A stretch of DNA of 64,000 nt from positions 62,001-126,000 of the forward strand of contig NZ_JBEUMS010000005.1 in assembly GCF_040543805.1 (NCBI RefSeq), written 5' to 3'. The notes under the pieces are model-generated. The model did no database searches, was not told where the DNA came from, and was given only the letters and a program-made list of their open reading frames with translations. Positions within the stretch are counted from its first letter, which is position 1. Each line of letters begins with the position of its first letter. A program made the translations under genes and the position numbers. Positions 16,849-25,600 of the stretch are shown here, piece after piece. The stretch comes from Arcicella rosea (lineage in GTDB: Bacteria > Bacteroidota > Bacteroidia > Cytophagales > Spirosomataceae).

Positions 16849-17712
16849 ATGAAAAGAATACTTATTTTTATTTTTTGGGGAATAATTCATAATTCTTTAG
16901 CCCAAAATTCAGAGACCAAACTTATCCCAGATAGCATTAGTACTGTTGTTTTCACTAAGCAACCTGTAGCGTCTTTTATGCTATGGCAGGTTAAAAGTGT
17001 TAATGAATTTATTCATCGTTTTAACTATGAAGTATTTATTGATGGCGAGAAAATGAACGATTCTTTACAAATTCTTTATCCAAGAAGTCAATATATCTTG
17101 AAACTATTTAATGAAGATGATGAACGTTTAAAAATGACAGAAAAAACACAACTTTATTTTATAAAAGTTAATCAATTCATAGCGATGATATGCGAAGAAG
17201 ACATTAAAATCGACAAACAAGCGAAGTTGTCTGCCAATGTAAAATTGGAAGCATTGTATAAAGAAAAGAGTGTCATTTTAGACATTCTTTTACAAAAGCA
17301 ATATTTAAAAAAAGAGGGATCAGCTAGATGGCAAATAACGAATATCAGTTTACCCAAAGAAATAATTGAAGAGTATCAGCATCTCATAGAAAGAAAAGAT
17401 ATTACAACAACAGATTCAACGTATAGAGAAGAAGGTTTAAGTCCTAATGCACAGGATATAGCTTTTTCTCCTTTGGTAAACGCATTTAATCAAGGAAAAG
17501 GTATTGTTTCTCTTTGCAATCAAACAATCTTGAAACACCAAGAAATATTCATTCTTGAAAAAATTTTACGACTAAGCTTGCTAAAAGTAAAAGGTACGAA
17601 AGACATCTCATTCAAAATTAGTGTTCACAAAAATTATCAAATAGAAATAAGAGAATTTATGAGAGAAAAAGAAAATTCTGGTTGGCTAATTACAGATTTA
17701 AAACTGAATTAA
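16849..17712 (+). CDS. Exported hypothetical protein
   Basis: A signal peptide (about 1-18, ending SLAQ) precedes a 269-residue mature protein that I do not recognise. It is alpha/beta with regularly spaced Lys/Glu-rich strands such as ARWQITNISL and GWLITDLKLN. The two endings look like a repeated unit, so the protein may contain two related halves of about 120 residues. It follows the 16231 gene by 3 bases, so translation is likely coupled. Its function may be tied to the neighbouring caspase-fold protein. Confidence 0.6.
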   Translation: MKRILIFIFWGIIHNSLAQNSETKLIPDSISTVVFTKQPVASFMLWQVKSVNEFIHRFNYEVFIDGEKMNDSLQILYPRSQYILKLFNEDDERLKMTEKTQLYFIKVNQFIAMICEEDIKIDKQAKLSANVKLEALYKEKSVILDILLQKQYLKKEGSARWQITNISLPKEIIEEYQHLIERKDITTTDSTYREEGLSPNAQDIAFSPLVNAFNQGKGIVSLCNQTILKHQEIFILEKILRLSLLKVKGTKDISFKISVHKNYQIEIREFMREKENSGWLITDLKLN

Positions 17713-17726
17713 ATAAAAAGTTTTTT

Positions 17727-17734
17727 GATGTAAC
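17727..17734 (+). promoter_or_regulatory. GATGTAAC motif, copy 1 of 3 (possible ECF-type -35)
   Basis: GATGTAAC followed by CTTTT-type T-rich DNA occurs just after the 16849 stop codon and 114 bases before the 17848 start. The same octamer sits at 22081-22088 and 24447-24454, also directly after stop codons. The AAC core is typical of ECF sigma -35 boxes. The -10 region shows only weak agreement among copies. Confidence 0.3.
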
Positions 17735-17847
17735 TTTTCTTCTTCTATGGTGATTTAAAATTTATTTAACGATGAAAACAAAAAGGCTATTTACAGAAAT
17801 GATTAAAACACAAAAACTATTTAATGAATCTATCTAAACTTAACTCT

Positions 17848-18954
17848 ATGAAAACATCAATTTTTCATAAAATAAGCCTATGTATATGGGTGCTAATTTC
17901 ATTTATCTGTTTATCAAGCCTAACCCAAGATAGTATTCCAAAACCTCACAAGAAGGCTCTTGATAAAATGCTGAACGCTTATCAAAAAGAGCTGATTAGA
18001 ATGATACCAATTTTGGTCAAAAAACCTTCTGTTCAAAAAGAAACAACATTTATAAGTACTTTTTTTACGACAGATAGTATAAAAATTGTCAATCATTTAA
18101 TTCCAGGAATGATTAAAACAGACTCTAATGTTGATTATTTAGTTAGCAAATCTCCATTAGAGGCATCTGAATTTATCAAACTAACTGTAGGTACTTACAA
18201 GATAGCCTTTAACTATCACCTCCGTAATCAAAGTACTAGTTTATTGAGTATAGATTCCCTCTTGTTGAAAAAACAGAAAGTGTACAAATATAAACAAACG
18301 ATGTGTTTGGCATTTACTGGTAAACCTCATGAAAGAATGGCTGTTGAGGTTAATGATACTTTAAATTTTATTACTGAAATAGTAGAAGATTCAAAACTAA
18401 ATATTTTATCAACAAAAATCAGTGGTGTTAATCATAAAAACACGGTTTCTAACATCTCTGATACTACTAATAAAGAGCTTATTACAGTTAACAGTGATAA
18501 TATAATTGATTGGAGTCCTGAAAAAAAAGTAAAAACATTTTTGGGTTACCTTACAATACTAAAGGATAAAAATGAGAAAGATTCAACCTCAATTAATAAA
18601 ATGATTCTTGAGAGTAATCTTATTTTTGATACAAGTGGCTATGTTAACTTGACTACAAAAGATGGCAAAAATGTGCAATTAACAAGAGAGAAGTTTCTAC
18701 AACAAGTTCTAGAAAATAAAAACAGTTATCAATTCAATTATGCAAAAATCAGCTTGTACGATAATTTTAGAAAAAGCGAGTTTGATAAATGGTTTTGTAG
18801 AATCACTACTTTTCATGAGGTTGTTCAGTTTGAAGGTGAAAATCCAGTTACAAATAAAGTAACCTCTGTATCGAGTATGCCAGTCAATGGAGATTGTCTT
18901 TCCACAAAAGGAGGCTACTACCAACTTGCAGAATTAGGGCTAAAAGAGCTTTAA
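17848..18954 (+). CDS. Exported hypothetical protein
   Basis: With the Met at 17848 the protein is 368 aa and starts with a regular signal peptide (MKTSIFHK, then a hydrophobic stretch to about residue 26). An upstream in-frame ATG at 17824 would add eight residues. I see no known catalytic motif. The C-terminal 140 residues repeat the 16231/20622 pattern (LTTKDGKNVQLTREKFLQQV, then strands with DKWFCRITTFHEVVQFE), suggesting the same NTF2-like module. It precedes the papain-like gene by 42 bases on the same strand. Function unknown. Confidence 0.55.
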   Translation: MKTSIFHKISLCIWVLISFICLSSLTQDSIPKPHKKALDKMLNAYQKELIRMIPILVKKPSVQKETTFISTFFTTDSIKIVNHLIPGMIKTDSNVDYLVSKSPLEASEFIKLTVGTYKIAFNYHLRNQSTSLLSIDSLLLKKQKVYKYKQTMCLAFTGKPHERMAVEVNDTLNFITEIVEDSKLNILSTKISGVNHKNTVSNISDTTNKELITVNSDNIIDWSPEKKVKTFLGYLTILKDKNEKDSTSINKMILESNLIFDTSGYVNLTTKDGKNVQLTREKFLQQVLENKNSYQFNYAKISLYDNFRKSEFDKWFCRITTFHEVVQFEGENPVTNKVTSVSSMPVNGDCLSTKGGYYQLAELGLKEL

Positions 18955-18996
18955 GTTTAACGTTATAACCGAATTTAAAAATCAAAAAACAAGAAT

Positions 18997-20520
18997 ATGA
19001 AAAGCTCAAGATTAAGCCGAATCCTTCTTTTAATTTGTGCTGTAGTACTTTGCTCACAGTCTATCACCGCTCAAAAAAAACGTAAATTAGGGCTTGTCAG
19101 AGATGACAAAAAATATCTCCATCTACCTAAGCGAAGCAAGAATTTTTCTTTGATGAGAGGTATTTTACCATCCACGTTCAACTTAAAATCTTTTGTTCCA
19201 CAAGTTGAAGACCAAGGAGATTTTAGTACTTGTGTGGGTTGGTCAACGGCATATTACATGCGAACGATTATGCAGGCTAAAAAGCTAAACATCAAAGGAC
19301 CAGAGACTATTAGAGCCATCGCATTTTCTCCAACCTTTGTTTTTGAACGTATCAAAAGCCCAACCGACTACCAATGTCAAACAGGCTCGAGTATTTCTGA
19401 TGCACTTGACATCATGAAAGAAAAAGGCGTTGCAACTTTAAAAAGTGCTCCTTATGCTTGTGGTAATAAATATACAATGCTTGAAGAGGAAGCGGCGGCC
19501 AACAAAATTGAAGGCTATACCACTCTTTTTGATATTCCAAGTACAGCATCGGTTGAAGAAAAGATTTTATCTATTAAAACGGCTTTGGTTGAAAGTCAAA
19601 ATGCAGTTTTGATTGGGATGTGGATTCCTAATTCCTTTTTTCAAGCCAAAGAAGTTTGGAAAGCTGCACCTGCAGAAACTATCAAAAATGCAGTAGGTGG
19701 ACATGCAATGGCAGTCATTGGCTATGACGATACTAAAAACGCCTTTTTAATTGTAAATAGTTGGGGAAATAAATGGGCAAATAATGGGTTTGTATGGGCT
19801 AGTTATAAAGATTTAATAGAGTTTACTCCTTATGCTTACGAAGTACTATCACCAATAACACCCGTTCCAGTACCTACTCCGGTACCAGTAGTACCTTCAA
19901 ATAATACAACAACGGATGTTGTTCCGCCAGCTCCAGTACAACCTGTACAAGAGATATTTTTAAAGGGAAGTATCAAACCACTTTTAGCAAATGGTGATCT
20001 TATGCCTGTTTCTACTTCAGCGGAAAGAGGTTTAGATGTAACAAACGATGCTAATATTGATATGATTACCTATAATGTCACTAAAGAATATCCATCTGGA
20101 ACATCTTTCAAAACCGAAATCATCAATAATATATCAAGCTATATGTACATCATTGCCTCAGATGATAACAATAGAGTAACCAAATTATTTCCTTATGATG
20201 ATGAAGTAAGTGCTTTGATTCCATCTAATAATATTGCCATGTTACCATCAACAAATAGCTCATTTACGATGGATAATAAACCTGGTAATGATTATTTCCT
20301 AGTATTGTATTCAACCAAAGAACTAGATATTGATAAACTCAAAAATGATATTGCCAATGCTCAAGGCGAATTTAAACAGAAAGTATATTCAGTAATTGGC
20401 AAAGATTTAGTGTCAGCTGATACTATCTTATATGAATCAAACAATATTGCTTTTGAGCTGAAGGGCACACCTAACGGGACGATTGTTCCATTATTACTTA
20501 AAATAAAACACATGAAGTAA
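18997..20520 (+). CDS. Exported papain-like (C1 family) cysteine peptidase with DUF4384-like C-terminus
   Basis: The 507-residue protein has a signal peptide (about 1-25) and a papain-fold domain (about 60-290). The oxyanion Gln73 and catalytic Cys79 lie in QGDFSTCVGW, His236 in GGHAMAVIGYD, and Asn254 in VNSWGNKWANNGF, so the triad is complete. A Pro/Val-rich linker (about 290-322) leads to a C-terminal beta domain (about 325-507) resembling DUF4384. There IIASDDNNRVTKLFPYDD and the IAMLPSTNSSFTMD region are visible. It should act in the periplasm or outside the cell. It is followed by a strong terminator, so it ends the first transcription unit of the caspase region. C1 peptidases with DUF4384 occur in Bacteroidota near caspase genes. 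Confidence 0.88.
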   Translation: MKSSRLSRILLLICAVVLCSQSITAQKKRKLGLVRDDKKYLHLPKRSKNFSLMRGILPSTFNLKSFVPQVEDQGDFSTCVGWSTAYYMRTIMQAKKLNIKGPETIRAIAFSPTFVFERIKSPTDYQCQTGSSISDALDIMKEKGVATLKSAPYACGNKYTMLEEEAAANKIEGYTTLFDIPSTASVEEKILSIKTALVESQNAVLIGMWIPNSFFQAKEVWKAAPAETIKNAVGGHAMAVIGYDDTKNAFLIVNSWGNKWANNGFVWASYKDLIEFTPYAYEVLSPITPVPVPTPVPVVPSNNTTTDVVPPAPVQPVQEIFLKGSIKPLLANGDLMPVSTSAERGLDVTNDANIDMITYNVTKEYPSGTSFKTEIINNISSYMYIIASDDNNRVTKLFPYDDEVSALIPSNNIAMLPSTNSSFTMDNKPGNDYFLVLYSTKELDIDKLKNDIANAQGEFKQKVYSVIGKDLVSADTILYESNNIAFELKGTPNGTIVPLLLKIKHMK

Positions 20521-20548
20521 CACCTTATTTAGCGAAAAGATACCTATT

Positions 20549-20584
20549 AAATCCTCTTCTCAATAATTGAGAAGAGGATTTTGG
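20549..20584 (+). terminator. Terminator after the papain-like gene
   Basis: AATCCTCTTCTCAAT (20550-20564) pairs perfectly with ATTGAGAAGAGGATT (20566-20580), followed by TTT. It separates the papain-like gene from the DUF4384-like gene at 20622. Confidence 0.88.
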
Positions 20585-20621
20585 ACATCAAAAAACAGCA
20601 TTCTCTTTTCTTTTTATCAAA

Positions 20622-22082
20622 ATGAATATAAAAAGCAGCTCCATATTACTATTCTTATTTTTGATATATTCAGCAATATCGAAGTCTCAAAAACTTTCAA
20701 ATAAATCGAATAATCAGATCGAATCCACTCAAAAAAGTATCAAAATACTCAAAAAAACCAAGGCTTCATTACAAGTGTTCTTCAATGCTAAAACGGATGA
20801 TGATGAAAAAAATGCTTGGAGGCAGATTGCTTCTCATTTACTTGAAGGAGTAGTTTTTGAAAATGATTTAAATCCAAAAGGTTTTCTAAAAGATGATAGT
20901 AAAGATTTACCAATTGAAGAGTATTTACAATTGGTTCAGACAAGATATCCTAATGGACTAAATTTTAATATTGATTTTAGTAAAGCGAGAATCTTTTTCA
21001 AGAAAAATAAAGAAATTTATGTGTATGCACATAAGTATATGCAAGGCGATTGGTATTTTGATGGTAAAAGAAAAACCTTCTTAAATAATTATCAATGGTG
21101 TAGAATAGCGTTAAGATTAAATGAAAAAGATAATAAAGATCAAAGAGAAATTAAAATTGCATACCTAGATAACGACCTAAGCGAATTTAATAAAGCAACA
21201 ACCGTTGAAGACTACACTAATAACCTTCAACAAAGAACTTTAGAGGATGTTGCCGAAAAATTAGCAGGAGAACTCAGTAAGGTTATTCCAAAATCTGAAA
21301 CAGAAGAGATTAATATTGAAAAAACTTCATTTGAAGGAAAAAACATTGTGAATACTTTTTCTACAATGTTTACAGGTGAATTAAAAACGATGTTGGGACT
21401 TGCCCACCCAAGCCTAAAGATTACTTTACCTACTACAAGTCGTTCAATGAATAGAATTCTAAGTTTAAAAAGCGATTATAAAATAATTGGAAAATACTTA
21501 GAGATTAATGCAACACTTATCAATACAGAGGGAACAGAGATTATCAAAATTTCCGATAAAGTAATTATTAATAATGCTGAAAGCTGGTCAAAAGACATTA
21601 TTCCACAAAAAGAGCATTTAGTTGAAGTAGAAAATATTAATAAAATCGTTAAAAACACTCCTGCAAACTATGACTCCAAACAATTACAATTTGATATAAG
21701 GACAAATAAAGGGAATCAGGCACAACGTTTTACAGAAGGAGAGATTCTCTCTATTTTTATCATGGCTAATCGCCCTTGTAAAATAAGATTAGTTTACAGA
21801 GATGCTATAAATAATCTTTTGTTGATGAATAATAATGACATTGAAATAAAAGCTCAAGACATTAATAGACTCATAAAAATTCCAGAAGAATTTAAATGTG
21901 CAGCACCTTTTGGCATTGAAGCCTTGATTGGTTTCGCCACTACTGGTGATTTTGGAATATTACAGTCAGAAAAAAAACAAGGCATTACTTATATTTTAGA
22001 TTCATTAGAGAAATTAAAGAGTAAATCTACTTCAGAACAGACAGTAGAAAGAATTATTCAAATAACAACATATTCAAAATGA
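20622..22082 (+). CDS. Exported protein with DUF4384-like C-terminal domain
   Basis: The 486-residue protein has a signal peptide (about 1-22). A middle part resembles the NTF2-like module of its neighbours (LPIEEYLQLVQTRYPNG, then MQGDWYFDGKRK). The C-terminal beta domain (about 350-455) contains FTEGEILSIFIMANRPCKIRLVYRD and KCAAPFGIEALIGFATTG. The same C-terminal layout, including the CxAPFG-x5-FA motif, is found in the caspase at 31249, so the two share a domain. No protease motif is present; it may be an adaptor or envelope partner of the proteases. A terminator precedes it; LytTR follows. Confidence 0.65.
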   Translation: MNIKSSSILLFLFLIYSAISKSQKLSNKSNNQIESTQKSIKILKKTKASLQVFFNAKTDDDEKNAWRQIASHLLEGVVFENDLNPKGFLKDDSKDLPIEEYLQLVQTRYPNGLNFNIDFSKARIFFKKNKEIYVYAHKYMQGDWYFDGKRKTFLNNYQWCRIALRLNEKDNKDQREIKIAYLDNDLSEFNKATTVEDYTNNLQQRTLEDVAEKLAGELSKVIPKSETEEINIEKTSFEGKNIVNTFSTMFTGELKTMLGLAHPSLKITLPTTSRSMNRILSLKSDYKIIGKYLEINATLINTEGTEIIKISDKVIINNAESWSKDIIPQKEHLVEVENINKIVKNTPANYDSKQLQFDIRTNKGNQAQRFTEGEILSIFIMANRPCKIRLVYRDAINNLLLMNNNDIEIKAQDINRLIKIPEEFKCAAPFGIEALIGFATTGDFGILQSEKKQGITYILDSLEKLKSKSTSEQTVERIIQITTYSK

Positions 22083-22088
22083 TGTAAC
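22081..22088 (+). promoter_or_regulatory. GATGTAAC motif, copy 2 of 3, upstream of the LytTR gene
   Basis: The motif overlaps the stop codon of the 20622 gene and lies 73 bases before the LytTR start. It continues with GTTT like the other copies. It may be an ECF-type -35 element; no expression evidence is available. Confidence 0.3.
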
Positions 22089-22160
22089 GTTTCATGATGT
22101 GGCGGTATTCATATGTAAGAATTCAACAGAGGAACTCTACCTTTTTCTTAACATAGGTTT

Positions 22161-22523
22161 ATGAAAACACATAAGAACAAAACACAGTCTAATGATATTC
22201 GCATTGGAGCTGAGATTTACCCAATTTCAGACATAGTAATGCTGGAAGCATCCATCAATTACACTTTCTTTTACTTAAATAATGGAAAAAAAATTATGTA
22301 TGCCAAAACAATAAAGTCGTTTGAAGAACAATTTATCAGTCATGGCTTTTTAAGGGTACATCGAGCATATATTATCAATAGTGCTTATATGGAAAGATAT
22401 TCAAGACATAAAAATTATATATTAATGCAAAATAACCTAAGAGCTAGTATCTCAAGAAGGAGAAAAGAATTCTTAGATTATTACTTATTCGATCAAAAAT
22501 CATCTTTCCCACATATTTTTTAA
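22161..22523 (+). CDS. Stand-alone LytTR DNA-binding protein
   Basis: The 120-residue protein is almost only a LytTR domain (about 14-112). Family strands include YPISDIVMLEASINYTFFYL, the helix KSFEEQF and the hallmark FLRVHRAYIINSAYM. LytTR proteins bind tandem imperfect repeats. There is no receiver or membrane domain, so activity must be controlled by level or by a partner. It lies between the exported DUF4384-like protein and the first sigma-like gene, so it is a candidate local regulator. Confidence 0.9.
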   Translation: MKTHKNKTQSNDIRIGAEIYPISDIVMLEASINYTFFYLNNGKKIMYAKTIKSFEEQFISHGFLRVHRAYIINSAYMERYSRHKNYILMQNNLRASISRRRKEFLDYYLFDQKSSFPHIF

Positions 22524-22596
22524 GTATTTTCTTCATTTCTCAAAGAAACTATCATTGTTACATTGCTGAATTACAACCATTTATCAAAAATTTATA

Positions 22597-23769
22597 ATGA
22601 CTTTACATGAAGAAGTAATATTAGCCTTAAAAAGTAATGATAAAACAGTTCAGACTAATGCTATTCATAACTTTAGAGCAATGTATAGTAAGCATCTGAA
22701 GAATCATGCTAAACAAAAGTATCTGTCTGATACTGAAGCAGAAAAAGAAATTGATAATGCCTTGAAAATGATATTATCTGCCATTATTGAGTATGACTAT
22801 TTACCAAAAGAAGATGAGTTAATAAAAAGGCTTAGAAAAACTGTATCATTAACGCATTATGAAAGTCGGTTAACTGAAGAAATGCTCAAGTTCATTAATC
22901 AACAAGAAACAGATTACTTGAGCATTGAAAAAAAAATCCGTAAAATATTAAACCCTTTTTTACAATTATTTAACTCGACAGAAAACAACTACATACTCAT
23001 CAATGTCGCTAACCAACCATTAATGACAGATTGGATAGCACAGCAAACATTTGATTATTACATCTATAGAACTTTAGGGAAAGATGAAAAAATTACTAGA
23101 AATAGACTAGCCAAATTTCATCATATTATTCATGAAACATATTTAATTTTTACAATTCGTTATTCTCAAAATGAATCGGCAAAGAAAAAAGCCGAAAACA
23201 AAATTAATGAGCTTTGCAGGCTATCTTTTGCAGAAAAGAGGAGTACTGACGATGACTTGTTTTCAGAAAGTATGGAATTACTTTTTAGTGAATTATCTCG
23301 AAAAGATTTTATTCTTAAAACAAGCATACAAAAGTATTGGCATGGAATCTTCAATACTTTATTGGATAAATCTAATAGAGAGAAAAGCAGTTCTAAAAGT
23401 ATAAAACATTTAAAAGTACCTGCTGATAAATCATTTTGTTTAGAAGAAGTTTTTCTATTTATTCAAGACGGACTAGATGCCATTGAAAAAGTTCATGCTG
23501 GAAATGCGAGAAGGCTTTTATTAACTGGACGTAAATCACATTTTATCAAACTCGTAATAGAGGCTATGCTTAGTGAAGCCTCAAGAGGTTTTTTGAGTTC
23601 TGGCAAAAAATATAATTATAAAAATAAACAATCAGAAGCTCAACAACGACAAGATTGCAAAAAAGCCTTAATTGATTGGATGCAAAACGAAATCAATCAT
23701 CCCGAAAGTACTTGGGCAAATGCTAAAGGGAAAGCTATATATCAATTTATCTGTAATGAGAACCCATAA
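22597..23769 (+). CDS. Soluble helical protein, possibly a divergent sigma factor
   Basis: The 390 residues are nearly all helical, without signal peptide. The N-terminal 95 residues are laid out like sigma region 2 of the neighbouring ECF genes (AIHNFRAMYSKHLKNHA, acidic DTEAEKEIDNALKMIL, then basic RLRKTVSLTHYESRL). A second stretch with this look is at about 205-270 (DDDLFSESMELLFSEL, KYWHGIFNTLL). The C-terminus, with EAQQRQDCKKALIDWM, resembles the end of a degenerate region 4. The next gene, 21 bases on, encodes an anti-sigma-like membrane protein, as for the real ECF genes at 25022 and 29625. The sigma assignment is inference from layout and context; a homology search could overturn it. 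Confidence 0.4.
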   Translation: MTLHEEVILALKSNDKTVQTNAIHNFRAMYSKHLKNHAKQKYLSDTEAEKEIDNALKMILSAIIEYDYLPKEDELIKRLRKTVSLTHYESRLTEEMLKFINQQETDYLSIEKKIRKILNPFLQLFNSTENNYILINVANQPLMTDWIAQQTFDYYIYRTLGKDEKITRNRLAKFHHIIHETYLIFTIRYSQNESAKKKAENKINELCRLSFAEKRSTDDDLFSESMELLFSELSRKDFILKTSIQKYWHGIFNTLLDKSNREKSSSKSIKHLKVPADKSFCLEEVFLFIQDGLDAIEKVHAGNARRLLLTGRKSHFIKLVIEAMLSEASRGFLSSGKKYNYKNKQSEAQQRQDCKKALIDWMQNEINHPESTWANAKGKAIYQFICNENP

Positions 23770-23790
23770 CTTCAAAGCAAAATATATTAT

Positions 23791-24432
23791 ATGCAAGAAG
23801 ATAACTATAAAGTATTCGAAGAATACGTAAAGGGTGATTTAGATGTAAATCAACTGAAAAATTTCTTGAAAAAATTACAAGAAGACGACGGTTTTTATCA
23901 AGATTACCTAATTTGGACAAAGCTTGATAATTGGCTTGATGCAATTACTTATTTTGAAATAGAAAAAACGATTGATGAAATAACCATTAAAGAAAACACA
24001 AAGCCTATTATCCCATTGTTTCGCCTAAAATTCATTGAATTAGCAGCCTGTTTGATTTTTATGTTTTCCTTTAGCCTAATCATTTATAAACGCTTTTATG
24101 ATTTAAATAAACTACAAGGTAGTTTTAGTTATCAAACAAAACTTTATGAAAATAGCTCAAACCCTTCTAAAGAGTCTCATAAATTTTCTACAAAAACCTT
24201 AGCATGGGAAGTTATAAAAGCATCACAAAAGGATACCACTTATCAAATGGTTTATGAAGACGCCAACCTGCGTAAAATTGTACTCAAATTACCTAAAGTT
24301 GGTGTTGATTTTAATAAGAATGCCAAAATATATTTCGATGATACTACTAATAAATTTGTATTAACATTGGGGAAAAAGAAGTTCATACTCATCAAATCAA
24401 ACAAATGGGAAAAGCTAACTGCTGAATTATAA
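23791..24432 (+). CDS. Single-span membrane protein, anti-sigma-like
   Basis: The 213-residue protein starts with a cytoplasmic helical segment of about 80 residues (VFEEYVKGDLDVNQLKNFLKKLQEDDGFYQDY). This is the layout of the short anti-sigma N-domain in Bacteroidota ECF partners, where the pattern is y-n-G-x-L-s-x-x-E. One transmembrane helix (about 88-104) and a C-terminal extracytoplasmic beta-like part of about 105 residues follow. It lacks a zinc-binding HxxxCxxC motif. The same N-terminal pattern is seen in the products of 25597 and 30281. It follows the sigma-like 22597 gene by 21 bases. Confidence 0.55.
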   Translation: MQEDNYKVFEEYVKGDLDVNQLKNFLKKLQEDDGFYQDYLIWTKLDNWLDAITYFEIEKTIDEITIKENTKPIIPLFRLKFIELAACLIFMFSFSLIIYKRFYDLNKLQGSFSYQTKLYENSSNPSKESHKFSTKTLAWEVIKASQKDTTYQMVYEDANLRKIVLKLPKVGVDFNKNAKIYFDDTTNKFVLTLGKKKFILIKSNKWEKLTAEL

Positions 24433-24446
24433 AATTAAAAGAAGAA

Positions 24447-24454
24447 GATGTAAC
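24447..24454 (+). promoter_or_regulatory. GATGTAAC motif, copy 3 of 3, followed by a terminator
   Basis: This copy has no plus-strand gene behind it. About 70 bases later a strong hairpin ends the stretch. Motif plus terminator could mark a small RNA of roughly 50-80 bases, or it may simply be the 3' end of the anti-sigma-like mRNA. Confidence 0.25.
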
Positions 24455-24522
24455 ATTTTTAAATTAGCGGGAATAAATATATTGACAAAAGGGGTCATAA
24501 TTGTTGAAAAAGCACACCTATT

Positions 24523-24560
24523 AAAAAATACCCCATCTATAAACATAGATGGGGTAAATA
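24523..24560. terminator. Bidirectional terminator
   Basis: TACCCCATCTAT (24529-24540) pairs perfectly with ATAGATGGGGTA (24545-24556) around AAAC, with A-rich DNA to the left. It separates the anti-sigma-like gene (plus) from the small lipoprotein (minus). Confidence 0.85.
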
Positions 24561-24592
24561 AAGAGTACATTTAGAGATAAACGACAGCATGT

Positions 24593-24766
24593 TTATGGAC
24601 GGCCATTGCCAGTTGAAGCTGGAGGGTCATCACTCACCTTTTTTACAGTTGTTGAATCCGATAAAGTAACATTTTTAGCATTAGCTGCTTTAGGCTGAAT
24701 TACTGATTCGTCTTGGCAAGCAGATAACAAAAGTCCCAAAACAAAAATGCTTAATAACTTATACAT
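24593..24766 (-). CDS. Small exported lipoprotein, 57 residues
   Basis: On the minus strand an ORF of 57 residues starts MYKLLSIFVLGLLLSAC, a lipoprotein signal with Cys17 in the LSAC lipobox. The mature 41-residue peptide is polar and ends DDPPASTGNGRP. It ends at a strong terminator 33 bases on. It is too short for default ORF calling. Function unknown; it may be a lipid-anchored peptide working with the surrounding exported proteins. Confidence 0.72.
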   Translation of the reverse strand: MYKLLSIFVLGLLLSACQDESVIQPKAANAKNVTLSDSTTVKKVSDDPPASTGNGRP

Positions 24767-25021
24767 GAGCTTAGGCGTGTTGGTGGATGTTTAGCGCAAC
24801 ACAACTCTACATGTATCTGAAATAACCTTTTTGATTTTAGTGCTTAATTTTAAAGGAAATAAATTGAACTAAAAGAGACGGTATATTCATAAAACCAATT
24901 TTATTTTTAATGATAATCGTTAATTTTCAACTTTCTCTCAGCTATCTTTAAGTACTGTTTTGTATCAAATAAATTTTCAAACAGCATATCCTTACCTTCC
25001 TATTTTTTAATATAAATAATT

Positions 25022-25600
25022 ATGAATCAAAGATATAGCCCAAGTGATGTGGTTGATATACTGAGAAGTAATAACCACACAGAGATTAATAATGTGACTG
25101 TATTTTTATATCGTTCTTTTAAACCAATCATAGCATCACATATTTTTAAACAAGGTGGTAATTATGATGATGCTAAGGATATTTTTCAAGAAGTAATTAT
25201 TATTTTTTTTCGTCAAGTACGACATTTAAAGTTTGAAGCAAAGTCTTTAAAGGAAATGGAAGGTTATTTCATACAAATCGCCAACAACAAATGGCTTAAA
25301 AAAAAAGAGGCTGATGGAAGGCGTTTCAGAAGAGAACAAGAATATTTGACTCAAAAAAACGTTTACACTCAAGAACCAATATCTAGTGCAATAATAGAAA
25401 ACGAAGAAGAAAATAGTTTTCTTCCCAATATACTTGAACGATTAGGAGAACCTTGCCGAAGTATTCTGATGGCATATTATGGCGAGGACCTTTCAATTAA
25501 AGATATTGCACTACGTTTCAATTTAGGGAATCCAGATGCAGTAAAAGTTCGCAAATTTAGATGTTTAGAAAAACTTAAAACACTTCTACTTAAACCATGA
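25022..25600 (+). CDS. RNA polymerase sigma factor, ECF/sigma-70 family
   Basis: The 192-residue protein has a region-2-like segment (about 20-100, with DDAKDIFQEVIIIFFRQV and the basic KWLKKKEADGRR). A region-4 HTH follows (about 130-190, PCRSILMAYYGEDLSIKDIALRF, then AVKVRKFRCLEKLK). It should redirect RNA polymerase to a small promoter set. The stop codon overlaps the start of the next gene (ATGA), a sign of tight coupling with its presumed anti-sigma partner. It is the second sigma-like gene in the caspase region. Confidence 0.88.
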   Translation: MNQRYSPSDVVDILRSNNHTEINNVTVFLYRSFKPIIASHIFKQGGNYDDAKDIFQEVIIIFFRQVRHLKFEAKSLKEMEGYFIQIANNKWLKKKEADGRRFRREQEYLTQKNVYTQEPISSAIIENEEENSFLPNILERLGEPCRSILMAYYGEDLSIKDIALRFNLGNPDAVKVRKFRCLEKLKTLLLKP

